A stretch of DNA of 64,000 nucleotides from Cypionkella sp. (lineage in GTDB: Bacteria; Pseudomonadota; Alphaproteobacteria; Rhodobacterales; Rhodobacteraceae): contig NZ_JAQGKQ010000043.1 of the NCBI RefSeq assembly GCF_028290025.1, forward strand, positions 1 to 64,000, given 5' to 3'. Below, in pieces: positions 51,170-60,222 of this stretch. The notes below the pieces were generated by a model. It made no database searches. It was not told the DNA's origin and saw only the letters and a program-made list of their open reading frames with translations. The translations under genes and the position numbers were made by a program. How positions within the stretch are numbered: the stretch's first letter is position 1; each line of letters begins with the position of its first letter.

Positions 51170-52783
51170 TCAGTTTGGGAAGGTTTCGGCGCGATACACT
51201 TCGCGGCCTTTGAACAGCGTCAGCAGCACCCGCGTCTCGGCTATCGCATAGGGATGCACGCTGAAAATGTCGCGGTCGAGCACGATCATATCGGCAGAGT
51301 ATCCGGGCCTGAGCGCACCCGTATAATGCCCGCGCCAACAGGCGGCGGCCGCATGGGTGGTATATCCCAAAACCGCCTCGGCCACAGTTAGGCGTTGTTC
51401 AGCGAAGAACGGTTCAGCCACACCGCGCGCCCGGGGCGGCTCTCGCGTCACCGCCGTGCCGATGATCTCAAACGGGTTTAACGACGTCACCGCCCAATCC
51501 GAGCTGATGCAATAGGGCGCGCCCGCGTCGATCAACGAGCGAAAAGCATAGACCTGCGCCGCCCGCGCAGGCCCAATCATCGCCATCGTCTCATCCGGTA
51601 TGATCGGATCGTTGCAGGCCCAAAGCGGCTGCACATTCGCCATGACACCCAGCGCCGCAAATCGCGCGAAATCGGCCGGGTCTACCACCTGACAATGCGC
51701 AATCTGGTGCAGCGAGGGCCAAGCCGCGTTCGCAACCCGTGCCGCCTCAAACCCATTCAGCGCCGCCTGGGTCGCCGCATCACCGATGCAATGCACATGG
51801 ATTTGAAATCGCTCCGCATCCAACGCGGTGAACAAAGCGTCAATCTGATCTTGCGGAAACATTAGTGCAGCATTGCCTCCCGCCGCGTCGGCATATGCAG
51901 CCAGCAACGCCGCCGTCCGGTTTTCCAGCCCACCATCAAGAAAAAACTTCGCCGCGTTCAGATGAAAATCCCGCCCGCCGTGCGCCGCTCGCAAGCTGCG
52001 CAGTCGCGTCATCATCGTCTCGACCGTATCCGCCGCCGTCACCAGACAGGCCCCCGCCACCCGCAGCGTCAACTGCTCCACCGCGCCACCATAAATCCGC
52101 GCGTGATGGTCCAAAATCCACGGATCAATCACCCCGGTGATGCCATGCCTATTCGCCAAAGCCATCCCAGCCAGCAACCCCTGCCGCCGCACCTCATCCC
52201 CCGTCTGCGGCAGCCGAGCCGTTGCCCAGTTGATCGCCTCCTCATGCAGCATCCCAGTAGCCACGCCTTCCGCATCCCGCACGATATGCCCGTTCAACGG
52301 ATCAGGCGTATCCGCCCCCACCCCGGTCATCGCCAAAGCCACCGAGTTCAGACAGGCGTTGTGAAAATTGCCATCGTAGATCAGGCAAGGCCGATCCGGC
52401 ACCACCGCATCCAACACCTCGCGCGTCAGGTTCGCATCGCCGAAAAACCCACACTGCCACCCCGCGCCCCAGATCATCGGGCCGCTCTGCTCCGCCGCAT
52501 GGGCTGCCATCACCGTCTGAATCCCCGCCAAACTCACGCAATCATATAGCTGCGCCGTCTCGACCAAATCGGTGCCGCCGTTCAGCAAATGGATATGCGC
52601 GTCTTGAAATCCCGGCAGCACCAACCGCCCGCCCGCATCAATTTTCCGCGCCCACGCCCCCGCGCTCAATGCCGCGTCGCCCAGCGCCACCACAACACCA
52701 TCGCGCATCAGCACCGCATGTGACTGCGGCCGCCCCGGGTCCATCGTGTGAATGCGCGCATTATAAATCAACGTAGCCGTCAT
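51170..52783 (-). CDS. YtcJ-like amidohydrolase
   Basis: The 537-residue protein is an amidohydrolase-superfamily enzyme of the Amidohydro_3 group. Landmarks are LIYNARIHTMDPGRPQSHAVLMRDGVVVALG at the start, the metal-binding LPGFQDAHIHLLNGG (H-x-H), HVHCIGDAATQAALNGF and HCQVVDPADFARFAALG, and ISSDWAVTSLNPFEIIGTAV near the end. It probably hydrolyses an amide or a cyclic C-N bond in the cytoplasm. The ATG overlaps the stop of the 74-residue gene (ATGA). In context it may act on the imported amine compound. Confidence 0.9.
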   Translation of the reverse strand: MTATLIYNARIHTMDPGRPQSHAVLMRDGVVVALGDAALSAGAWARKIDAGGRLVLPGFQDAHIHLLNGGTDLVETAQLYDCVSLAGIQTVMAAHAAEQSGPMIWGAGWQCGFFGDANLTREVLDAVVPDRPCLIYDGNFHNACLNSVALAMTGVGADTPDPLNGHIVRDAEGVATGMLHEEAINWATARLPQTGDEVRRQGLLAGMALANRHGITGVIDPWILDHHARIYGGAVEQLTLRVAGACLVTAADTVETMMTRLRSLRAAHGGRDFHLNAAKFFLDGGLENRTAALLAAYADAAGGNAALMFPQDQIDALFTALDAERFQIHVHCIGDAATQAALNGFEAARVANAAWPSLHQIAHCQVVDPADFARFAALGVMANVQPLWACNDPIIPDETMAMIGPARAAQVYAFRSLIDAGAPYCISSDWAVTSLNPFEIIGTAVTREPPRARGVAEPFFAEQRLTVAEAVLGYTTHAAAACWRGHYTGALRPGYSADMIVLDRDIFSVHPYAIAETRVLLTLFKGREVYRAETFPN

Positions 52784-53004
52784 GGCGCAACCACCCCCGG
52801 CGGCAACGGCAAGCGTCGTTCTATCAGCAGCGAAGCCGGGTCTTGCGCATCCAAAGGCGAGCAGATGCGATACACCTCTAGCGCGGCCTCCGAAATAACC
52901 CCCGCCTGATACAGCGTCATCGCCGCCGCATAGCGTTGCCGCCCCGACCCCGACAGCCCCAAAGGCGTGTGCAGCGCGCCCATCGCAGCCCCTCCGTCAG
53001 TCAT
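52780..53004 (-). CDS. Small protein of unknown function in the transport/catabolic operon
   Basis: The 74-residue protein is not one I recognise. It reads as a small helical protein with RQRYAAAMTLYQAGVISEAALEVYRICSPLD and a proline-rich end. The ATG at 53004 overlaps the end of the permease gene by 8 bases and the stop overlaps the amidohydrolase start by 4 bases, so it is embedded in a tightly coupled operon, which supports it as real. It may be a small subunit or accessory to the amidohydrolase. Confidence 0.65.
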   Translation of the reverse strand: MTDGGAAMGALHTPLGLSGSGRQRYAAAMTLYQAGVISEAALEVYRICSPLDAQDPASLLIERRLPLPPGVVAP

Positions 53005-53836
53005 TGTCACGATACGCCAACCGCGCATCCGCATCACGGCGCTTCTCGCTGCGGTTCAACATATACCCCGCCAAAGCCACGCCTACGCCTACAACCAACA
53101 CCGTCAACGTCGCCAATGCATTGATATCCGGCGTCACCCCCAACTTGACCTTCGACCAGATCAACAGCGGCAAGGTCGTATTCCCCGGCCCCGTTGTAAA
53201 CGAGGTGATAACCACATCGTCCAGCGAGATGGTAAACGCCAACAGCCACCCCGACAAGATCGCCGGAAAGATCACCGGCAGCGTCACATCAAACAGCACC
53301 GCCCACGGCTTCGAGCCCAAATCCATCGCGGCTTCCTCAATCGCCAGATCGGCTTGCAGCATCCGCGACTGGATGATCGTTGTCACAAACACCATCGAGA
53401 ACGTGATATGCGCCAGCGTTACCGTGGTGAACCCGCGCGACGACGGCCAGCCCAAGAACTTCGCCATCAGAATGAACAGCATCAGCGAGGAAATACCAGT
53501 AATCACCTCGGGCATGATCAGTGGAGCCGTCACCAGCCCCGAGAACAACGTCCGCCCCTTAAACCGCCGAAACCGTGCCAGCGTTATCCCCGCCATCGTG
53601 CCCAAAATCGTCGCCGCCGTCGCAGAGGTTACCGCGATCTTCAGCGACAACAGCAATGCCGCGCCGACCTGCTTGTTCGACAACAGCGAGACATACCATT
53701 TGGTCGAGAACCCGCCCCAAACCGTTGCCAGCCGCGATCCGTTGAACGAATAAACCATCATCGACAGGATCGGGATGTAGAAGAACGCAAAACCAACGCA
53801 CATCACGGTGATCAGAAAGACCGGGCGACGCCTCAT
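52997..53836 (-). CDS. Inner-membrane permease of a polyamine-type ABC importer (PotC/PotI-like)
   Basis: The 279-residue protein is a BPD_transp_1 permease with six hydrophobic helices and the EAA-type loop EEAAMDLGSKPWAVLFDVTLP. VYSFNGSRLATVWGGFSTKWYVSLL near the start is the typical PotC/PotI segment. The ATG at 53836 overlaps the stop of the partner permease (ATGA). The substrate is inferred from the binding protein: putrescine/spermidine-like or a quaternary amine. Confidence 0.93.
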   Translation of the reverse strand: MRRRPVFLITVMCVGFAFFYIPILSMMVYSFNGSRLATVWGGFSTKWYVSLLSNKQVGAALLLSLKIAVTSATAATILGTMAGITLARFRRFKGRTLFSGLVTAPLIMPEVITGISSLMLFILMAKFLGWPSSRGFTTVTLAHITFSMVFVTTIIQSRMLQADLAIEEAAMDLGSKPWAVLFDVTLPVIFPAILSGWLLAFTISLDDVVITSFTTGPGNTTLPLLIWSKVKLGVTPDINALATLTVLVVGVGVALAGYMLNRSEKRRDADARLAYRDND

Positions 53837-54756
53837 GGAACGTCCTCGCCAGCTTCGGCGCGTCCCTGATAATGCGTATAAAGCATCATCGGCCCGACCA
53901 TCAGCAGCAGCAAAACCACCGCCACCGATGCCGCCATCGGCCAATCCGAGGCCGAGGAAAATTCATCCGCAATCACCCGCCCGATCATCGGGCTAGACGC
54001 ATCGCCCACCAATGTCGGAATAACCAACTCGCCCGCCGCCGGGATGAACACCAGCATCGCCCCGGCAATAATCCCTGGAATACTCTGCGGCAAAGTCACA
54101 TCCAGAAACACCCGGAACGGTCGCGAGCCTAAATCCATCGCGGCTTCGTCCAGCGTCATATCCAGCCGCTCTAGGTTGGCATAAAGCGGCAAGATCATAA
54201 ACGGCAGGTAGGTGTAGACCATCACCAAAACCACCGCGAAATTGCTGTGCATCATCGGGATACTGTTGAGATGCCACGCAGCCGGAGTCAGCAGGTTATA
54301 GGCATCGGTCAGCAGGGAGTTGAACCAGCTGTTCTTGCCCATCAGCCCCATCCACGCATAAACCCGCAGCAGGAATGAGGTCCAGAATGGCAAAATCACC
54401 AGCATTAGCAAAATGTTACGCCAACTTGCCGAAACCCGCGTCAACGCCAGTGACATTGGATAGCCCAACAGCAAACACAGCACGGTCGCGGTCGCCGCAT
54501 TGCGCAAAGATACCAGAAACGCCCGGATATACAGATCGTCGTGGAACAGCCGCGCATAGCCGACAAAGCTGATCCACGGGTTGTCACCGCCATAGCCGAA
54601 AGGCGGTGCCGTCGGGGTGCGAGTGCCAAAGGAAATCGCCAGCACCAGACAGAACGGGATTAAGAAAAAAAGCAGCAGCCAGATATACGGCAGCCCGATG
54701 ATCACGCCGCGATAGCCGCGACCCTGTAACCAATGGGCGATCCGGTTGCGCATCAT
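53833..54756 (-). CDS. Inner-membrane permease of a polyamine-type ABC importer (PotB/PotH-like)
   Basis: The 307-residue protein is the second BPD_transp_1 permease of the importer. It has six hydrophobic helices, the first at WLLLFFLIPFCLVLAISFG, and the loop DEAAMDLGSRPFRVFLDVTLPQSIPG, which contacts the ATPase. Its ATG overlaps the stop of the ATPase gene by 4 bases (ATGA), and its stop overlaps the next permease start. This coupled order ATPase-PotB-PotC follows the standard pot-type operon. Confidence 0.93.
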   Translation of the reverse strand: MMRNRIAHWLQGRGYRGVIIGLPYIWLLLFFLIPFCLVLAISFGTRTPTAPPFGYGGDNPWISFVGYARLFHDDLYIRAFLVSLRNAATATVLCLLLGYPMSLALTRVSASWRNILLMLVILPFWTSFLLRVYAWMGLMGKNSWFNSLLTDAYNLLTPAAWHLNSIPMMHSNFAVVLVMVYTYLPFMILPLYANLERLDMTLDEAAMDLGSRPFRVFLDVTLPQSIPGIIAGAMLVFIPAAGELVIPTLVGDASSPMIGRVIADEFSSASDWPMAASVAVVLLLLMVGPMMLYTHYQGRAEAGEDVP

Positions 54757-55841
54757 TCCACCAGCAAAATCGCGGCGCTCGGCGCGAAGCTAAGGAAAAC
54801 TTGGTCATCCCAATCTGGCCTGCCACCCGCAGAACGCCCCGCATTGACCGAATGAACCGAGATCAATTCGCCGGACGGCAAGGTGATGCGATAGAGACTA
54901 TCCTTGCCAAAATAGGCCAAATCCTTGACCTGCCCCGCGATAACATTTTCGCCTTCGGGTCGAACCTGACTGATCACCAATTTCTCAGGCCGCACCGCCA
55001 AAGTCACCTCTTGGCCGACAACCAACCCCGGCACCGCACGCGCATGCACGGCACCTTGAAACGCTGCAACCTGCACAGTTGCCAGATCACCCGCAACGGC
55101 GCTCACTTTCGCCGGAAACGCCGTAATAGAGCCGATAAATCCCGCTACGAACCGCGAGTTCGGGTATTCATACACCTCCGTCGGCGCACCAACCTGCTTG
55201 ACCCGCCCCTTGTCCATCACCGCGATCCGGTCCGAAAGCGTCATCGCCTCCTCTTGATCATGCGTCACCACGATGAACGTCACGCCCGTGCGTTCCTGAA
55301 TGGACATCAGTTCAAACTGAGTATGCTCGCGCAGCTTTTTATCCAACGCCGCGAGGGGTTCATCCAGCAACAACAGCTTCGGTTGCCGTGCCAGCGCCCG
55401 CGCCAAAGCCACCCTCTGCCGCTGCCCGCCCGAGATTTGATGCGGTTTGCGATGCCCGAACGGCGTCAGCTGCACCAGTTCCAGCATTTCGGCCACGCGA
55501 GCTTTACGCTGCGCCGCCGTCATATCCTCATGCTTCAGCCCATAACCGACGTTTTTCTCTACGCTCATATGCGGAAACAGCGCGTAGCTTTGAAACATCA
55601 TATGCACCGGGCGCAGCCACGGCGGCACCCCCACCATATCCTGACCGTCGATGAAAATGCTACCCGCGCTCGGCTCCTCAAACCCCGCCAGCATCCGCAG
55701 CAACGTGGTCTTGCCACACCCCGAGCCACCCAGCAGCGAGAAAATCTCCCCCTGCGCGATGGTCAGCGATACGTCTTGCACCGCCTGAAACGTACCAAAC
55801 TTTTTCGACACGCCCTCGATGCGAATGAACGGGTCAGCCAC
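54753..55841 (-). CDS. ATPase of the polyamine-type ABC importer (PotA/PotG-like)
   Basis: The 362-residue protein has Walker A GGSGCGKTTLL, signature ISGGQRQRVALARALA, Walker B LLLLDEPLAALD and H-loop VTHDQEEAMTLSD, all intact, then a C-terminal TOBE domain (residues about 280-355). The start is GTG, one base after the binding-protein stop (TTA at 55843-55845 on the plus strand). The two domains and length match PotA/PotG. Confidence 0.94.
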   Translation of the reverse strand: MADPFIRIEGVSKKFGTFQAVQDVSLTIAQGEIFSLLGGSGCGKTTLLRMLAGFEEPSAGSIFIDGQDMVGVPPWLRPVHMMFQSYALFPHMSVEKNVGYGLKHEDMTAAQRKARVAEMLELVQLTPFGHRKPHQISGGQRQRVALARALARQPKLLLLDEPLAALDKKLREHTQFELMSIQERTGVTFIVVTHDQEEAMTLSDRIAVMDKGRVKQVGAPTEVYEYPNSRFVAGFIGSITAFPAKVSAVAGDLATVQVAAFQGAVHARAVPGLVVGQEVTLAVRPEKLVISQVRPEGENVIAGQVKDLAYFGKDSLYRITLPSGELISVHSVNAGRSAGGRPDWDDQVFLSFAPSAAILLVE

Positions 55842-55842
55842 C

Positions 55843-56943
55843 TTAACCCGCCTTGATTTCAGCCCAAATCCGAGTGATCTCGCGATCCTGCTCCTCGGAT
55901 TGCGGTGCAGGCGTGTAAAGTCGGCTCAAGATTTCCGCGTCAGGATAAACCGCCGGATCGGCTGCAATCGCAGGGTCCACCAAAGCCGTCGCCTCTTTGT
56001 TGGCATTGGCATAACCGGTGAAGTTGGTGCAAGCCGCGATCACATCCGGCCGCAGCATATAATTCATAAACGCATGCGCGCCTTCGACATTGCCTGCGTC
56101 CGCCGGGATGCACCAGTTATCAAACCAAGCCGGAGCGCCCGTTTTCGGCACAAAATACGCGAGGTTAATATCAATTCCAGCCTCAGCCGCCCGCGTTTTC
56201 GCCACCGCGTAATCACCCGACCACGTGTTTGCCATGCAAATCTCGCCATTCGGCAACGTGTTCAGGTAATTCGCATTGTCAAAAGTGCTGACATATTGCC
56301 GGATCGGCGCCACCGCATCCGCCATCTTGCGATACTCCGGCTCACGCGCAGTGCTGGCATCCAACCCCAGATAGCTCAGCACCATAAAGCCGAAATCGGT
56401 TGGGCTATCCAGCAACGATATCCCACAATCCGCCAGCTTCGCCGCATTCTCGGGCTTCAGCAGCACGCCCATATCCGACAAATCCACCCCCGGCAGCCGT
56501 TCCTTCACCATGTCCATATTGAACGTGAACCCAACCGAACCCCACATATACGGCACGCCATATTGGTTACCCGGATCAAACCCCTCAACGATCTTCAATA
56601 TCGCCGGGTCGAGGCTTTTCCAATTTGTCAGCTTGGCGCGATCAGGCTTTTGATACACCCCGGCCTTTATAAACCCCGGCAATTTAATGCTGGTCATCAG
56701 CACCACATCATACCCGGTCGATCCCGCCAGCATCTTGGCCTGCATCTCCTCGGCGGAGGCATAAAGGTCGTAAACCGCGCCGATCCCGGTTTCTTTCTCA
56801 AAATCCGCCAGCGTCGTCTCGCCAATATAATCCGACCAGTTGTAGATGTTCACGGTGCTCGCCTGCGCCCACGACGGCCTTGCATAGGGCGCTGCCAAGG
56901 TGCCGCCAAGCAGTCCAAGCGCGCTCCGCCTTGTCAGTTTCAT
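55843..56943 (-). CDS. Periplasmic binding protein of a polyamine-type ABC importer (PotF/PotD-like)
   Basis: The 366-residue protein has a Tat-like signal (LTRRSALGLLGGTLAAPYARPSWAQA) and the PotD/PotF start of the mature part, VNIYNWSDYIGETTLADFEKETG. GVPYMWGSVGFTFNMDMV and the C-terminal AFMNYMLRPDVIAACTNFTGYANANKEA are also family-typical. The family binds putrescine, spermidine or other cationic amines through Trp and Asp/Glu residues. The ATG has GGGAGA upstream. It follows two Rieske oxygenase genes, so its ligand is probably their substrate. Confidence 0.93.
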   Translation of the reverse strand: MKLTRRSALGLLGGTLAAPYARPSWAQASTVNIYNWSDYIGETTLADFEKETGIGAVYDLYASAEEMQAKMLAGSTGYDVVLMTSIKLPGFIKAGVYQKPDRAKLTNWKSLDPAILKIVEGFDPGNQYGVPYMWGSVGFTFNMDMVKERLPGVDLSDMGVLLKPENAAKLADCGISLLDSPTDFGFMVLSYLGLDASTAREPEYRKMADAVAPIRQYVSTFDNANYLNTLPNGEICMANTWSGDYAVAKTRAAEAGIDINLAYFVPKTGAPAWFDNWCIPADAGNVEGAHAFMNYMLRPDVIAACTNFTGYANANKEATALVDPAIAADPAVYPDAEILSRLYTPAPQSEEQDREITRIWAEIKAG

Positions 56944-56974
56944 GGCCGTCTCCCAAATATGGTTTCCATGCAGG

Positions 56975-58192
56975 TTACGCCTGCGCCTTAGTCTGGCAAA
57001 TCAAATCATCATTGCGGGTGGCTATTTCAGCCTCTGGCGGAGCCTTTGCCAAATTCATCACCGGTATCAATGCGCGCAGACTGTCATGGTGCCGCTTCAG
57101 TCCATATTCGAGGTCGGACAGATGAAACCCCTCAAACGCCGTCGATAGCATCGACTCATTGGACCAGATCGAAAGTTGTTGATCCTCAGCCGAGGTATCG
57201 CGGTCAATCCGGTACGCCAGATACCGCGCCGCCCGCATCCGCCGAGACTCAATCGGATGCCGATAAATCCGCCCGGTCACGCGCGTCTTGCCGGGTGAGA
57301 GCGGGATCTCCTGATAGAACTGCACCGTCTCTGGCGTGAAGGCGAACACCGCATTGGGGAACAGCCCGTAATAGGTCCACGCTGTCTGCAAGTGCTCGGG
57401 CAGCCACTCTTGCCGCTCGGTGATCGCCAGATACATCTTCACCGACCACCGCCGCGCTGGAGCATCGCCAAAACTGCCAATCGACACGCTCAGACCGCCC
57501 GGCAAATGCAGATCGCGGTAGGTCCGGCCATACAAATCCTGCAACGCCGGATGCGCCATCGGCACATGATAGCCCTCGTTATCCACGTCACGCACCGATT
57601 TCCAGTTCACCGGTAGTTCGGTTGACCAGTGCGGCATGTCCAGCGGCAAGGCGGCCTCACTGCGATAGCCCGCGAAATCGGCGGCATAGGGTGCCAGCAT
57701 TTCCGCCACCGCAGGCTGTGGGCCTGCAAAGAACCGGATGAAGATAAAGCCGTGGAAAATCTCCAACTCAATCGGCTTCAGCCCAAACTGCGCCCGATCC
57801 AAACCGCCAAAGCTAGAAGGCTGCGCGGCCCCCCGCAAAGACCCGTCCAAGTTATAAACCCAGCCATGAAACGGGCAGACCAGCGCGCCTTTGCAATGGC
57901 CCTTTTCCCCATTCACCACCCGCGCGCCACGATGCCGACACAGGTTATGAAACGCCCGCACCACACCGTCTTGGCCGCGCATGATCACCGCGCGCTCACC
58001 CAGCAAATCGAACCCAACCCAATTCCCCGGCTCGGCCACGTCATTGACATGCCCGACAACCTGCCAATGCGTCAGGAACAACTTGTCACGCTCCAACGCA
58101 AACATCGCCTCAGAATGATAAGTCCAAGCTGGAAGCCCGCGCCGATCCCAATCGTTCGGGATGGTTAGGCTGGCTGCATCATGCTGGGTCAT
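56975..58192 (-). CDS. Rieske oxygenase large subunit, first in sequence order (second transcribed)
   Basis: The 405-residue protein has a Rieske [2Fe-2S] domain: FHNLCRHRGARV (C-x-H) and GALVCPFHGWVYN (C-x2-H). The mononuclear-iron domain shows DVDNEGYHVPMAHPAL with the D...H...H facial triad. The ATG overlaps the stop of the second Rieske gene (ATGA), so the two are coupled. Relatives demethylate or hydroxylate quaternary amines (glycine betaine, stachydrine, carnitine) or aromatic rings; the regulator and importer favour an amine. No reductase gene is in the cluster. Confidence 0.9.
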   Translation of the reverse strand: MTQHDAASLTIPNDWDRRGLPAWTYHSEAMFALERDKLFLTHWQVVGHVNDVAEPGNWVGFDLLGERAVIMRGQDGVVRAFHNLCRHRGARVVNGEKGHCKGALVCPFHGWVYNLDGSLRGAAQPSSFGGLDRAQFGLKPIELEIFHGFIFIRFFAGPQPAVAEMLAPYAADFAGYRSEAALPLDMPHWSTELPVNWKSVRDVDNEGYHVPMAHPALQDLYGRTYRDLHLPGGLSVSIGSFGDAPARRWSVKMYLAITERQEWLPEHLQTAWTYYGLFPNAVFAFTPETVQFYQEIPLSPGKTRVTGRIYRHPIESRRMRAARYLAYRIDRDTSAEDQQLSIWSNESMLSTAFEGFHLSDLEYGLKRHHDSLRALIPVMNLAKAPPEAEIATRNDDLICQTKAQA

Positions 58193-59325
58193 CGCGCGAC
58201 CTCCATTTCGTGTATAAGCCATTGGTGAAGGCGGTGAATCTCATATTCTTCCGGCATCAACGTGCCACCGCGATAGGCGGGTGACATCATCCCCCGCTGG
58301 TTCATTTCGGCAGCTTCGCCATCCTGCCGCAGCACGATCTTGGCAAATTCGGCCACCTCTGCCGCATCAAACCCCGGCTGCGCCAAGGTTTCGGGCGCGA
58401 AATGCCATTCGACTCCTAACGCCGTCCGGGTCGGTGAAACCGGCACGACCCGCACCGAGCGCACATGATCGACATGCGCCACCACATAGGCAGTCGGCCA
58501 GAACGTCACGAACTGATAGCCCGCCGCCCGCTCGTCCTCGGTCAACAGCGCGAAACTCGGCCCACAAGCCGCCCCCGTCGGAGTCCAGCTTTCCGCCCCC
58601 GGTTTCAGATTGCCAGCAGGCAGCGCACCGTCCCAATGCAAAGCCTCCGACGCCGCCATAATCCCTTGCCCGTAGATCGGCACCCGGTCGCACAATTCGG
58701 GATGAATACCAGGGCAATGCAGACATTCTGAGTAATTTTCCCAGAACACCTTCCAATTACAGGCAATCTCGGTCTGCCAGACATGGCCCGTCACCAAAGC
58801 GTCCATCGGCCAATGATCCAGCACATACAGACCAACATCCGCCACCAGATTGCGCGGGGACTCATCCGTATTCAGAAACACAAACCCCGCCCAAATTCGC
58901 AACGCTACCGACAGCAGCCCATGCTCCGCCCGATCGAAATCCGCCGTCGGTACCGCATGGCCAGTCGCCACCAGCCGCCCATCATTCGCTGCATAGGCAA
59001 AAGCGTGATACGGGCAGCGGATCAGCTTGCCCAAAGGCTCCACCGCGTCCCGGCACAGTTCCGATCCACGATGCCGACAGGTGTTGTGAAAGGCCGAAAT
59101 GCCGCCCTCCGCCGTCCGGCACACAATCACATCCGCCGCACCCTCTTGCACGCGCCGCATCGTGCCCAGCGCAAAATCCGCCAGCCGACCGACACAAATC
59201 CAGTTCCGCGCGAATACGGTTGCCATCTCACGCGCATACCACTCCGCATCGGCATAAACCGTCGCGGGCAATGTCGCCGGGCAGTGATCGAGACGAGGTG
59301 AAACTATGGGTGACAGTTCATTCAT
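58189..59325 (-). CDS. Rieske oxygenase large subunit, first transcribed
   Basis: The 378-residue protein has Rieske motifs FHNTCRHRGSELC (C-x-H) and LIRCPYHAFAY (C-x2-H) and a mononuclear-iron motif WENYSECLHCPGIHPEL (H...H) preceded by an Asn/Asp. It is a paralogue of the downstream gene but clearly different in sequence, so the two may form a heteromer or act in sequence. The closest family style is that of betaine/choline-type monooxygenases (GbcA/CMO-like). The ATG at 59325 faces the TetR gene, with a palindrome in between. Confidence 0.9.
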   Translation of the reverse strand: MNELSPIVSPRLDHCPATLPATVYADAEWYAREMATVFARNWICVGRLADFALGTMRRVQEGAADVIVCRTAEGGISAFHNTCRHRGSELCRDAVEPLGKLIRCPYHAFAYAANDGRLVATGHAVPTADFDRAEHGLLSVALRIWAGFVFLNTDESPRNLVADVGLYVLDHWPMDALVTGHVWQTEIACNWKVFWENYSECLHCPGIHPELCDRVPIYGQGIMAASEALHWDGALPAGNLKPGAESWTPTGAACGPSFALLTEDERAAGYQFVTFWPTAYVVAHVDHVRSVRVVPVSPTRTALGVEWHFAPETLAQPGFDAAEVAEFAKIVLRQDGEAAEMNQRGMMSPAYRGGTLMPEEYEIHRLHQWLIHEMEVAR

Positions 59326-59371
59326 GGCAGGCCATTCAGCGCGATGTGGCTGTACTCCGATGGTCGCAGGA

Positions 59372-59395
59372 TTCTGACTGGTCTGTCAATCAGAA
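59372..59395. promoter_or_regulatory. Candidate operator of the BetI-like regulator
   Basis: Outer arms TTCTGACTG and CAATCAGAA are inverted repeats, pairing at 8 of 9 positions around a 6-base centre. The site lies between the divergent Rieske operon (start 59325) and the TetR-family gene (start 59440), as expected for an operator shared by both. Confidence 0.6.
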
Positions 59396-59439
59396 ACTGT
59401 TAAGCTTTCCAAAACCTATATATCAGCTAAGAAAGCGCC

Positions 59440-60084
59440 ATGAGCCATTCAGCCCCAACCATTCCGCCGCCGCGCAAACTCTCGCGTGAAATCCGCCGCA
59501 CTCAAGTGATTGAGGCGACAATAGAAGTGCTCGCCGAACAAGGCTACGCGCGCACCACCCTGACCGATGTGGCGCGCAAGGCAGGCATTTCGCATGGCTT
59601 GGTGAACTTCCACTTCCAGACCAAAGACGCGCTTTTGGCCGAAACCCTTGGCTATTTGTCTGAAGAATACCGCCAAAACTGGGACGCAGCCCTCGCCAAG
59701 GCCAGCGCCTCGCCCGCAGCGCAACTCGCCGCGCTAATCGAAGCTGATTTTGAGCCCAGCATTTGCACCCCTGCCCGCCTATCGGCATGGCTGTCTTTCT
59801 GGGGTGAGGCGCAATCGCGCCCGCTATACCAAGACAAATGCGGTGAAAACGACAGCCTCTACATCACCAAGCTGGAGGAAATCTGCACCGCCCTGCTGCG
59901 GGAAGGCAACTACCCCGGCGACCCGACCCTGATCTCACGCGTGCTGCGCGTCACCACCGAAGGCGTCTGGGTGGACATGATCTCGACCCGTGAACCCTAC
60001 AGCCCAGCCGAAGGCTTACAAACCGTCCACGCCGCCGCAATGGCGTTTTTCCCAAGGCATTTCGGCTCGGACGGGTTGTTGTAA
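59440..60084 (+). CDS. BetI-like TetR-family regulator
   Basis: The 214-residue protein has a TetR N-terminal helix-turn-helix (RRTQVIEATIEVLAEQGYARTTLTDVARKAGISHGLVNFHFQTKDALLAETLGYL) very like BetI, the choline-responsive repressor. The C-terminal ligand-binding domain contains LSAWLSFWGEAQSRPLYQ, also typical of BetI. It probably represses the divergent Rieske and transport operon until the amine inducer is present. The ATG at 59440 follows an AAAGCGCC region with only a weak ribosome site. Confidence 0.9.
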   Translation: MSHSAPTIPPPRKLSREIRRTQVIEATIEVLAEQGYARTTLTDVARKAGISHGLVNFHFQTKDALLAETLGYLSEEYRQNWDAALAKASASPAAQLAALIEADFEPSICTPARLSAWLSFWGEAQSRPLYQDKCGENDSLYITKLEEICTALLREGNYPGDPTLISRVLRVTTEGVWVDMISTREPYSPAEGLQTVHAAAMAFFPRHFGSDGLL

Positions 60085-60171
60085 TATTTGGCAAAATCCC
60101 GAATTGTGAATGTTCGGTTAAGATTTCTTGAGTGACCCGTTGATAAATAACGATATTAAATCCGTCCACGT

Positions 60172-60203
60172 GTGAACCCGCCCTGTAAACAAGGCGGGGT
60201 CAC
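60172..60203. terminator. Bidirectional hairpin between the TetR gene and clpB
   Basis: GTGA and CCCGCC on the left pair with GGCGGG and TCAC on the right, with single mismatches and an inner TGT/ACA. The stem lies between the convergent ends of the TetR gene and clpB. No clear T-run follows on either strand, so it may not terminate on its own. Confidence 0.5.
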
Positions 60204-60222
60204 TGTTCTCACAAGCCTCGCT

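Noticed and set aside
52967-53869. 300-codon frame antisense to the permease gene
   Set aside because: Extremely Arg/Gln/His-rich shadow of a clear permease.
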